Shown here piece after piece: positions 1 to 5,687 of a DNA stretch of 5,803 bases; position 1 is the first letter of the stretch; the number at the start of each line of letters is the position of its first letter. Made by a program: the position numbers and the translations under genes. The notes under the pieces are model-generated. The model ran no database searches. It was not told where the DNA came from and was given only the letters and a program-made list of their open reading frames with translations. This DNA comes from an uncultured Collinsella sp. (GTDB taxonomy: Bacteria > Actinomycetota > Coriobacteriia > Coriobacteriales > Coriobacteriaceae), in NCBI GenBank assembly GCA_900757265.1, contig CAAENW010000257.1, positions 1 through 5,803 on the forward strand, read 5' to 3'.

Positions 1-518
1 GCGATGGGAAGACCGATGGCCGCGGCAAGCGAGCCCACCGACACAAACTTGGTGATGGCGACGGCCACGATAAACATGCCCAGCAGCGACAGGCCAATGG
101 GCCAGTACCAGGCGAGGATGACGCCCAGACCAACCGCGATACCCTTGCCGCCATGGAAGTTGAGGTAGGGCGAGAAGATATGGCCCCACACCGCTGCCAG
201 GCAAATGACGCCGAGCATCCAATCGCCGGGGGCTCCGGGCGCCATGATGCTTACGGGGAAGCCATAGCCCACGCCCGCGATGAGCGGACGGGCGATAAGG
301 ACACAGATGGCGCCCTTAAGGCAGTCGAGCAGCAGGGTGAGCGCGGCCACCTTGGGGCCGGCCACGCGCAGGGCGTTGGTGGTGCCGATGTTGCCGGAAC
401 CCGCCTTGCGAATGTCGGTGTGGTTGAACACGCGGCCCAAGATCAGGCCAAACGGAATCGCCCCGATAAAGAACGAGACCACGGCGCAGATGGCGGTCAG
501 CAGAATCGGATTATGCAT
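1..518 (-). CDS. plsY: Glycerol-3-phosphate acyltransferase PlsY (partial, C-terminus beyond window)
   Basis: PlsY is an integral membrane enzyme that moves an acyl group from acyl-phosphate (made by PlsX) to position 1 of glycerol-3-phosphate, giving lysophosphatidic acid. The first 172 codons are visible; the family is usually about 200-220 residues, so only the last part is missing. All three family motifs are present: G40-S-G-N-I-G-T-T-N48; D65-x-x-K68-G69 after a hydrophobic helix; and G112-H113 followed by F121-H-G-G-K-G126. Hydrophobic stretches near residues 5-28, 57-80, 100-118 and 128-155 fit a polytopic membrane protein. The ATG at 518 overlaps the last 8 nt of der and has an AGGAG 7 nt upstream inside der's final codons, so translation is probably coupled. 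Its product is the substrate of PlsC, encoded earlier in the same operon. In related genomes gpsA often follows, but that would lie outside the window. Identity is firm. Confidence 0.95.
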   Translation of the reverse strand, partial: MHNPILLTAICAVVSFFIGAIPFGLILGRVFNHTDIRKAGSGNIGTTNALRVAGPKVAALTLLLDCLKGAICVLIARPLIAGVGYGFPVSIMAPGAPGDWMLGVICLAAVWGHIFSPYLNFHGGKGIAVGLGVILAWYWPIGLSLLGMFIVAVAITKFVSVGSLAAAIGLPI

Positions 519-1845
519 CCTTTTGCTCCTTCTTCCTAAAGAAGAGTCGAATGGGCGTGCCGGCAAAGTCGAAGGTCGAGCGCATGCGGTTCTCTACGTA
601 GCGCTGGTAGGTGTCGTTGACCAGGTCGCTGTGGTTGACGAAGAACGTAAACGTCGGCGGGTTGACGCCCGTCTGGGTCACGTAGTGCATGCGCAGGCGG
701 CGCTTGCCGTCCACCACGGTATGACCGAACTCGCGCAGGTCGGTGAGGAACGTGTTGAGGCGCGAGGTGCTAATCTTCTGCGAGCGCGTCTTTTCGGCGG
801 CGTCTACCATTGCCCAGATCTTCTCGACGCTGCGGCCGGTCAGGGCTGAGATGCGCAGGTACTGGGCCCAGGGAGCCATGACGCCCAGACGGCGGTCGAT
901 GGTCTCCATGCAGGCCTCGCGCTTACGGTCGTCGTCGAGCAGGTCCCACTTGTTGAGCAGCACAACGATGGCACAGCCGCGCTCGATGGCAAGACCCATG
1001 ACCTTCTGGTCCTGTTCGGTAACGCCCACGGAGGCGTCGACGACGAGCAGCGCCACGTCGGCGCGGTCGATGGCGCGCAGGCCGCGGACCATCGAGTAGT
1101 ACTCGATGTTCTCGTACACGGTGCTCTTCTTGCGGATGCCCGCGGTATCGACCATGCGGTAGTGCTTGCCGTTGCGCTCCACGACGGTGTCGATGGCGTC
1201 GCGCGTCGTGCCGGCAATGTTGGACACGATAGAGCGGTCGGCGCCCAGGATGCGGTTGAACAGCGAAGACTTACCGGCGTTGGGGCGGCCGATGATGGCC
1301 ACGTTCAGCGCATCAGGGAACTCATCGGCGACCTCGTCCTCCTCCTCGGGCAACAGGGCCACGATGTCGTCGAGCAGGTCGCCCGTGCCGTGGCCATGCA
1401 GGGCCGAGAGCGGCGTGGGCTCGCCGATGCCGAGCGAATAGAACTCCCAGATGCTGTCGTTTTCGCGATCGGGGTTGTCGAGCTTGTTCACCAGCAGAAA
1501 GACCGGCTTGTCGCAGCGCTTGAGCATGCGGGCGACCGACTCGTCCTCCTCGGTGACGCCGGTGCGGCCATCGACCACAAACAGGATGACGGCGGCTTCC
1601 TCGGCGGCGGCAAGGGCCTGGTCACGGATGGACGTGGCGAAGACGTCATCGCTCTTGAGCGGTTCGATGCCGCCCGTGTCGACGATGGTGAACTCGCGGC
1701 CGTTCCAATCGGCCGTGTGGTACGAGCGGTCGCGCGTGACGCCGCGGGACTCGTGGACGATGGCGTCCGAGGTCTGGGCCAGGCGGTTAACGAGCGTGGA
1801 CTTGCCCACGTTGGGGCGTCCGACGACGGCGACGATAGGTTTCAT
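511..1845 (-). CDS. der: Ribosome assembly GTPase Der (EngA)
   Basis: Der is an essential double-GTPase that binds the 50S subunit late in its maturation. The product is 444 residues, close to the usual size. GTPase domain 1 has G1 at 9-16 (GRPNVGKS), a G2 threonine in RGVTRD at 34-39, G3 DTGG at 56-59, G4 NKLD at 120-123 and G5 SAL at 147-149. A Glu/Asp-rich linker (about 166-178) leads to domain 2: G1 GRPNAGKS at 186-193, G2 GTTRD at 212-216, G3 DTAG at 233-236, G4 NKWD at 298-301, G5 SAL at 333-335. A C-terminal KH-like domain (about 354-438) ends in a lysine-rich tail. I chose ATG 1845, not an in-frame extension reaching to 2016, because MKPIVAVVG is the expected N-terminus, an AGGAG sits 5 nt upstream, and the extension lies inside the DUF512 gene. 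It starts 10 nt after the DUF512 stop and overlaps plsY by 8 nt. All nucleotide-binding motifs are intact. Confidence 0.98.
   Translation of the reverse strand: MKPIVAVVGRPNVGKSTLVNRLAQTSDAIVHESRGVTRDRSYHTADWNGREFTIVDTGGIEPLKSDDVFATSIRDQALAAAEEAAVILFVVDGRTGVTEEDESVARMLKRCDKPVFLLVNKLDNPDRENDSIWEFYSLGIGEPTPLSALHGHGTGDLLDDIVALLPEEEDEVADEFPDALNVAIIGRPNAGKSSLFNRILGADRSIVSNIAGTTRDAIDTVVERNGKHYRMVDTAGIRKKSTVYENIEYYSMVRGLRAIDRADVALLVVDASVGVTEQDQKVMGLAIERGCAIVVLLNKWDLLDDDRKREACMETIDRRLGVMAPWAQYLRISALTGRSVEKIWAMVDAAEKTRSQKISTSRLNTFLTDLREFGHTVVDGKRRLRMHYVTQTGVNPPTFTFFVNHSDLVNDTYQRYVENRMRSTFDFAGTPIRLFFRKKEQKDA
526..530 (-). promoter_or_regulatory. Shine-Dalgarno site of plsY inside the der coding sequence
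   Basis: AGGAG on the minus strand, 7 nt before the plsY ATG at 518. It is embedded in the codons for the Lys-Lys-Glu-Gln near the end of Der, so the C-terminal residues of Der and the initiation signal of plsY share bases. It supports the start at 518. Confidence 0.75.
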
Positions 1846-1850
1846 CTGCT

Positions 1851-1855
1851 CTCCT
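1851..1855 (-). promoter_or_regulatory. Shine-Dalgarno site that fixes the der start
   Basis: AGGAG directly after the DUF512 stop codon (TAA at 1858-1856) and 5 nt before ATG 1845. It fills most of the 10-nt gap between the two genes and rules in favour of the short Der N-terminus. Confidence 0.8.
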
Positions 1856-3298
1856 TTAATGGGTAGGGTCAGTGGAAGTGTTAGAGTCTGCGGGCACAAT
1901 GCCAAGGATGCGCTCCAGGGTATCGAGCAGCTCATGCGGCATGGTCGACACCACATGAACCTCGGCGCCGCGACTGGTAAGGCTTGCGAGTAAATCGTCA
2001 CGATGATACTCGTCAAGCGTCATGCCGTCAGCGTTGAACATGAGATTAGGCACAAAGAGCATAACCCCCGACAGATCTTGGGGCAGCTGCTCCAGAATGT
2101 CACACGCGACGATGAGGCCGGTCACGTCCACGTTGCCGCCAAAGTAGCGGTTCTTGATGGCTGTGACGGTGCCGCCGAGACCATGCGGCGACTCCACAAA
2201 GCGTGCCACGGTGTCTCGCGCGCTGGCGCCCGAGAGGCACAGCAGGTGCTGGCTGCGGGCGGCGATGGCCTCGCGGACGCGGACCAGTCGCTCAGCATCG
2301 GCGGCAAGCACGTCGTCGGTCTCGTCCAGATACGAGCGGATCATGCCGATGCCGTCGTAGTACTGCGGGTAACCGTCGTAAAAGTCCGCCTCGGGAGGAT
2401 CGATGCCGGCGTCCAGATAGAACTCGTCGCTCATCTGGAAGGTGTGGCGGCCAAAGCGCCCGAAGGCACGGTCCTGGTAGGGACGGATCATGGCAATGGT
2501 CTCGCGCGCTAGCTCGGGCTTGTCGCTGTAGGACCAGCTAAAACGGTTCTGATGCTTGGTAAAGCCGAGCGGCACGATGCCCAGGCTTGTGATTTGCTCG
2601 TGCTCCTCGCAAAAGCGCAGGGTCTTTTCCAGCTCCTCGCCGTCATTCATGCCGGGGCACAACACGATTTGTGCGTGAATCTCGATGCCGGCAGCCATGA
2701 TGGCCTCGAGTACGTCCATGCCTCGCTGGGCGTTGCGGCCCATCATATGACGGCGGACGTCGGGGCTCACGGCATGGACCGACACGTTCATGGGGCTCAT
2801 GTTGCGCTCGATGACGTTTTGCACGTCCTCGTCGGAGAGGTTCGTGAGCGTGACAAAGTTGCCCTGCAAAAAGCTCAGGCGGTAGTCGTCATCGCGAATA
2901 TAGAGCGTTGAGCGGCCGCCCTTGGGGAGCATCGTCATAAAGCAGAACACGCAGGCGTTCACGCAGGTGCGCATGCCATCGAAGATGGGGCCATCGAACT
3001 CAAGGCCCCAGTCCTCTCCCGGGAAGCGGTCGAGCTCGACGGGGGTGACGCTGTTGTCGCGCGGGTCGAAAACCTCGAGGTCGACGGTGTCGTCATCTGC
3101 CTCCCAGAGCCACACAATCATGTCGGTGAGCGCCTCACCGTTGACCGTGAGCACGCGCATGCCCGGCTCGATACCCACATCCCACGCGGGCGACTCGGGA
3201 CGCACGTTCTTTACGAGCGCGCCCTCACCCGGCTCGGGGTCGCGGCTGCGCCCGTAATCGGCCACCTCGGCGGCGTATGCGGGTACGGTCTGGTCCAT
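1856..3298 (-). CDS. DUF512 family protein with PDZ-like domain and radical-SAM-type Fe-S motif
   Basis: A 480-residue protein of the DUF512 family, whose biochemical role is not established. Residues about 26-80 resemble a PDZ domain (SPAWDVGIEPGMRVLTVNG at 36-54). C112-x3-C116-x2-C119 is the pattern that binds a SAM-coordinated 4Fe-4S cluster in radical SAM enzymes. It is followed by the family signature LPKG (124-127), DDD (136-138) and LSFLQGNFVTLTN (141-153). Residues about 160-290 look like the rest of a radical-SAM barrel (for example NVSVHAVSP at 171-179 and CPGMNDG at 214-220). The DUF512 region follows from about 285: DEFYLDAG at 291-298 and N383-RYFGG-N389-VDVTGL. Family members usually have CFIDQLP where this one has CFMTMLP at 119-125. 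The start at 3298 is 2 nt after the ispH stop; an in-frame extension to 3403 lies wholly inside ispH. The Shine-Dalgarno is 14 nt away, so coupling to ispH is likely. A radical-SAM activity is inferred; no substrate is suggested. Confidence 0.9.
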   Translation of the reverse strand: MDQTVPAYAAEVADYGRSRDPEPGEGALVKNVRPESPAWDVGIEPGMRVLTVNGEALTDMIVWLWEADDDTVDLEVFDPRDNSVTPVELDRFPGEDWGLEFDGPIFDGMRTCVNACVFCFMTMLPKGGRSTLYIRDDDYRLSFLQGNFVTLTNLSDEDVQNVIERNMSPMNVSVHAVSPDVRRHMMGRNAQRGMDVLEAIMAAGIEIHAQIVLCPGMNDGEELEKTLRFCEEHEQITSLGIVPLGFTKHQNRFSWSYSDKPELARETIAMIRPYQDRAFGRFGRHTFQMSDEFYLDAGIDPPEADFYDGYPQYYDGIGMIRSYLDETDDVLAADAERLVRVREAIAARSQHLLCLSGASARDTVARFVESPHGLGGTVTAIKNRYFGGNVDVTGLIVACDILEQLPQDLSGVMLFVPNLMFNADGMTLDEYHRDDLLASLTSRGAEVHVVSTMPHELLDTLERILGIVPADSNTSTDPTH

Positions 3299-3300
3299 GG

Positions 3301-4200
3301 TTAGCGGCAAAGCTCCTTGATGCGCGCAACGGCGCGTTCGATGTGTTCTTGCGGGGTGGAGGCTCCGGCGGTGATGCCGATGTGGTGAGCGTCGGCAAAC
3401 CATGCGGCATTGAGCTCGGAAGCTTCCTCAATGTGATGCGTGCGCTCGCAGGCATCGGCACAAATTTGCGCCAGGCGGCGCGTGTTGCCCGAATTTTTAC
3501 CGCCCACGACGACCATACAATCACAGCGGTTGGCAAGTGCGGCGGCGGCCTGCTGGCGCTCGCTCGTGGCGGCGCAGATGGTGTTGATCACGCGCAGCTC
3601 CTGCACGCGCGGGGTGATAGCAGCCACGACCTCGGCGAGGTTCTGCGCAGTCTGGGTGGTTTGCACGACGAGGCCTACCTTGCCCTTGAGCGACAGCTCG
3701 TCGGCGTCGGCGGCACAGCTCACGACCTGTGCGTCATCACCAGCATGGCCAAGAATGCCCTCGACCTCGGGGTGACCCGGCTCGCCCACGACAATCACGC
3801 GGTAGCCCTCGCGCACCAGGCGCTCGGCCGCCACGTGGACCTTCTTCACGTAGGGGCAGGTGGCGTCGACCACATCGAGGCCGCGCTCGCGAGCGGCATC
3901 GATGACCTGCGGCACCACGCCGTGCGCGCGGATGATCACGGTGCCCGACGCGGCGTCGTCCAAGGTCTCGGCCAGACCGACGCCTGACTCGGCGAGCTCG
4001 CGCACCACGATGGGGTTATGGATGAGCGGGCCCAGCGTGTGGACCTGAGCGTTCTCCCCTGCCTGCGGCGCGGCGGCCAGCGCCATATCGAGCGCGCGCT
4101 GTACGCCGTAGCAAGTGCCGGCGTGGGCGGCGATCTCGATGGTAGGCGCGGTTGCCTGGTCGGACGCAGTCGCGGCGGTGTTCGTCACGTTCTCGCTCAT
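3301..4200 (-). CDS. ispH: 4-hydroxy-3-methylbut-2-enyl diphosphate reductase IspH
   Basis: IspH (LytB) is the last enzyme of the MEP pathway. It uses a 4Fe-4S cluster to reduce HMBPP to IPP and DMAPP, the precursors of undecaprenyl phosphate and quinones. The product is 299 residues. The three cluster cysteines are C30 (GTCYGV), C115 (DATCP) and C209 (NTICAAT). Substrate and proton-relay residues are also visible: H61 (GPLIHN), H93 (RAHGV), H143 and E145 (GHPEVEG), the QTT at 180-182, S237 and N239 (KNSGNT), and S281 (GAST). A polar Ala/Thr-rich leader of about 20 residues precedes the catalytic core. ATG 4200 is 2 nt after the plsC TAG stop, with only a weak AGG 8 nt upstream, so termination-reinitiation is likely. 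An in-frame GTG at 4230 would add 10 residues and overlap plsC, and it has no better ribosome site. Every expected catalytic residue is present. Confidence 0.97.
   Translation of the reverse strand: MSENVTNTAATASDQATAPTIEIAAHAGTCYGVQRALDMALAAAPQAGENAQVHTLGPLIHNPIVVRELAESGVGLAETLDDAASGTVIIRAHGVVPQVIDAARERGLDVVDATCPYVKKVHVAAERLVREGYRVIVVGEPGHPEVEGILGHAGDDAQVVSCAADADELSLKGKVGLVVQTTQTAQNLAEVVAAITPRVQELRVINTICAATSERQQAAAALANRCDCMVVVGGKNSGNTRRLAQICADACERTHHIEEASELNAAWFADAHHIGITAGASTPQEHIERAVARIKELCR
3313..3318 (-). promoter_or_regulatory. Probable Shine-Dalgarno site of the DUF512 gene, unusually distant
   Basis: AAGGAG near the end of ispH, 14 nt before ATG 3298; the usual distance is about 5-9 nt. 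An in-frame TTG at 3310 lies only 2 nt downstream of the site, which is too close. No better site lies nearer the ATG, so initiation may depend on ribosomes finishing ispH at 3301. Confidence 0.5.
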
Positions 4201-4202
4201 GG

Positions 4203-4931
4203 CTAGAACCTGCCCGGATGCTCGGCGCACAGCTCGTCACGCATGGCGTATACGCGGCTCATGGCCTCGGACTCAAACCAGGCCAGGCGCTCCGTACGCT
4301 TAAGCCCGGCCGGTGCGTCCGAAAGCGAGACGGCCTTGCCGGCACGAATCCAGCACTTCTTGGGACGCATGAGCTTTTTGCCCGCGGGCGTGATGTCGGA
4401 CCAGCCGCAGATGGCGAGCGGGTTGACGGGCGCCTTGCCCATCTGAGCGATGAGCGCAAAGCCGCCGTGGACCTCTGGCTTGATCTCGCGCGAGCGGATG
4501 CGCGTGCCCTCGGGGAAGATCAGGACGTCCTCGCCGCGTTGCAGCGCATGCTGGGCGGCGCGCAGACACTTCATATCGGCGGTACCGCGCTCCACGGGGA
4601 TGCCGCCAACGCGGCTAAAGGCCCAGCGCACAATTTTGCTCTTGGCGAACTCGGACTTAAAGATGGGACGAATGCGGCGGCCCCCAAAGAACAGCGCCGT
4701 CTCCACGGCCAAGAGCTCGGCCATCGAGGTGTGGTTGCAGATCACCACGCTGCCGCGGCCTTCCTGGCGCTCAAACAGAAGATCGGCGTCCTCGACCTTC
4801 CAGCGCCACATGAGCTTGGAGAAGGCCCAAAGGATGGCCATGACTACGACGACGGTGCCGCGGATGAGCGCTGGAAACTCGGCGTAGGGGGCGTTGTAAT
4901 AGTCCTCGGGCGTCTGCTTAAACAGGCGCAT
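4203..4931 (-). CDS. plsC: 1-acyl-sn-glycerol-3-phosphate acyltransferase (PlsC family)
   Basis: A 242-residue LPLAT-family acyltransferase, expected to acylate lysophosphatidic acid at position 2 to give phosphatidic acid at the inner face of the membrane. A single hydrophobic segment (about residues 22-41) would anchor the N-terminus. Motif I is NHTSMAE at 66-72: the catalytic His67 is present, but the position normally held by Asp is Glu72 (codon GAG). Motif II is GGIPVERG at 109-116, motif III is FPEGTR at 139-144, and motif IV is the PVNPLAI region at 168-174. The start at 4931 is 3 nt after the cmk stop and has the best ribosome site in the window. It shares the operon with plsY, which makes its substrate. 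The family is clear. Substrate preference cannot be read from sequence, and the Glu for Asp change leaves a small possibility of another acyl acceptor. Confidence 0.92.
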   Translation of the reverse strand: MRLFKQTPEDYYNAPYAEFPALIRGTVVVVMAILWAFSKLMWRWKVEDADLLFERQEGRGSVVICNHTSMAELLAVETALFFGGRRIRPIFKSEFAKSKIVRWAFSRVGGIPVERGTADMKCLRAAQHALQRGEDVLIFPEGTRIRSREIKPEVHGGFALIAQMGKAPVNPLAICGWSDITPAGKKLMRPKKCWIRAGKAVSLSDAPAGLKRTERLAWFESEAMSRVYAMRDELCAEHPGRF

Positions 4932-4934
4932 GGG

Positions 4935-5621
4935 CTACCTCCTTTGGTTGATGAGGTCCTCGATTATCGAGACGACCTCGTCGATGGTGTGGGCGGTGGA
5001 GTCGACGTGCACGGCGTCCTCGGCGGGCACGAGCGGGGCGACCTCGCGGCTGCTGTCGAGCTTGTCGCGCTGCTTAAGGGCGTCAAGCGTCTCGTCGACC
5101 TCGGCCTCGAGCTGCTCGGACGTGAGCGGCTGAGCATCGTTTTGGTGGCGCTGCAGCACGCGGCGGCGGGCGCGCTCGCGCGGGTCGGCGGTCAGGAAGA
5201 CCTTGACCTGCGCGTTAGGGAACACGACGGTTCCGATGTCGCGACCCTCGGCCACGATATCGCGGTCCTCGGCGGCGCGGCGCTGGTGAATGAGCATGGC
5301 GGCGCGCACGCCCGGGTAGGCCGAGACCTTGGATACGTTGGCGTCGACCTGCGGGGTACGGATGGCGGCCGAAGCGTCCTGGCCGTCAATGGTCAGGCGC
5401 GTGTCCTCGCCGGTGCCGTTGGTAAAGCGAATCTCGATCTGCTCGGCGAGGGCGTCGATGGCCGCCTCGTCGTCCAGATCGATGCCGCGGTCGAGCGCGG
5501 CGAAGGTGACGGCGCGATACATGGCGCCCGTGTCGAGCTTGTTAAAGCCCAGCTGACGGGCGATCTCCTTGGCGATGGTGGATTTGCCGGAACCGGCGGG
5601 GCCGTCGATGGCGACGATCAT
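4935..5621 (-). CDS. cmk: Cytidylate kinase
   Basis: Cytidylate kinase phosphorylates CMP and dCMP with ATP to give CDP and dCDP in the cytoplasm. It recycles CMP released by phospholipid synthesis and RNA turnover. The product is 228 residues, the usual size. The P-loop GPAGSGKST is at 7-15, followed by the family signature LDTGAMYRA at 29-37. The CMP-binding region includes EGRDIGTVVFP at 125-135. The LID-like stretch ADPRERARRR is at 145-154, and RDKLDSSR at 185-192 is the conserved segment near the C-terminus. ATG 5621 has AAAGGAAG ending 6 nt upstream and gives exactly the expected MIVAIDGPAGSGKS beginning. The gene starts 66 nt after the preceding stop and ends 3 nt before plsC. CMP is a by-product of phospholipid synthesis from CDP-diacylglycerol, so grouping with plsC and plsY is metabolically sensible. 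No residue looks defective. Confidence 0.97.
   Translation of the reverse strand: MIVAIDGPAGSGKSTIAKEIARQLGFNKLDTGAMYRAVTFAALDRGIDLDDEAAIDALAEQIEIRFTNGTGEDTRLTIDGQDASAAIRTPQVDANVSKVSAYPGVRAAMLIHQRRAAEDRDIVAEGRDIGTVVFPNAQVKVFLTADPRERARRRVLQRHQNDAQPLTSEQLEAEVDETLDALKQRDKLDSSREVAPLVPAEDAVHVDSTAHTIDEVVSIIEDLINQRR
4938..4945 (-). promoter_or_regulatory. Strong Shine-Dalgarno site of plsC
   Basis: AAAGGAGG, a near-perfect match to the anti-SD sequence, 6 nt before ATG 4931 and overlapping the final codons of cmk. It is the strongest ribosome site in the window. It fixes the plsC start and suggests plsC can be translated without relying only on coupling to cmk. Confidence 0.85.
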
Positions 5622-5687
5622 GCAATGCTTCCTTTCGATGGTTGACGTGCTGGTATGGTTCGCGGGCGTTGGGGCGCGGCGGGTTGC
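5622..5687. other. 66-nt spacer upstream of cmk
   Basis: The only intergenic stretch of note. Apart from the cmk ribosome site (AAAGGAAG at 5635-5628) I see no convincing -35/-10 pair reading towards cmk and no hairpin followed by a T-run. A hexamer AACCAT (minus strand) occurs twice, 17 nt apart (5660-5655 and 5643-5638), which is within chance expectation. Read-through from the upstream gene is the simplest explanation. Confidence 0.5.

Noticed and set aside
1162..1866. A 234-codon plus-strand open frame opposite der
   Set aside because: It is a shadow of the der GTPase domains; no motif or ribosome site supports it.
1846..2016. N-terminal extension of Der by 57 codons
   Set aside because: It overlaps the DUF512 gene, has no homology to the Der N-terminus, and ATG 1845 has its own ribosome site.
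2003..2911. Two plus-strand open frames opposite the DUF512 gene (2003-2512 and 2552-2911)
   Set aside because: Both are shadow frames of a protein with clear family motifs on the other strand.
3299..3403. N-terminal extension of the DUF512 protein by 35 codons
   Set aside because: The stretch is an Arg/His-rich out-of-frame reading of the ispH 3' end and precedes the expected PDZ-like start.
3277..3987. A 236-codon plus-strand open frame opposite ispH
   Set aside because: It is antisense to the IspH catalytic core and has a composition typical of reverse-complemented GC-rich coding sequence.
4201..4230. GTG start for ispH at 4230
   Set aside because: It would overlap plsC by 28 nt, adds ten residues of no family character, and has no better ribosome site than ATG 4200.
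4152..5645. A 497-codon plus-strand open frame opposite plsC and cmk
   Set aside because: It lies antisense to two genes with intact motifs, shows no recognisable domain, and reads as low-complexity Ala/Gly/Leu/Val/Asp. Long antisense frames are expected in GC-rich genes with strong third-position bias.
5638..5660. Repeated AACCAT hexamer (minus strand) before cmk as an operator
   Set aside because: Two imperfectly flanked 6-mers 17 nt apart are expected by chance, and there is no dyad symmetry.
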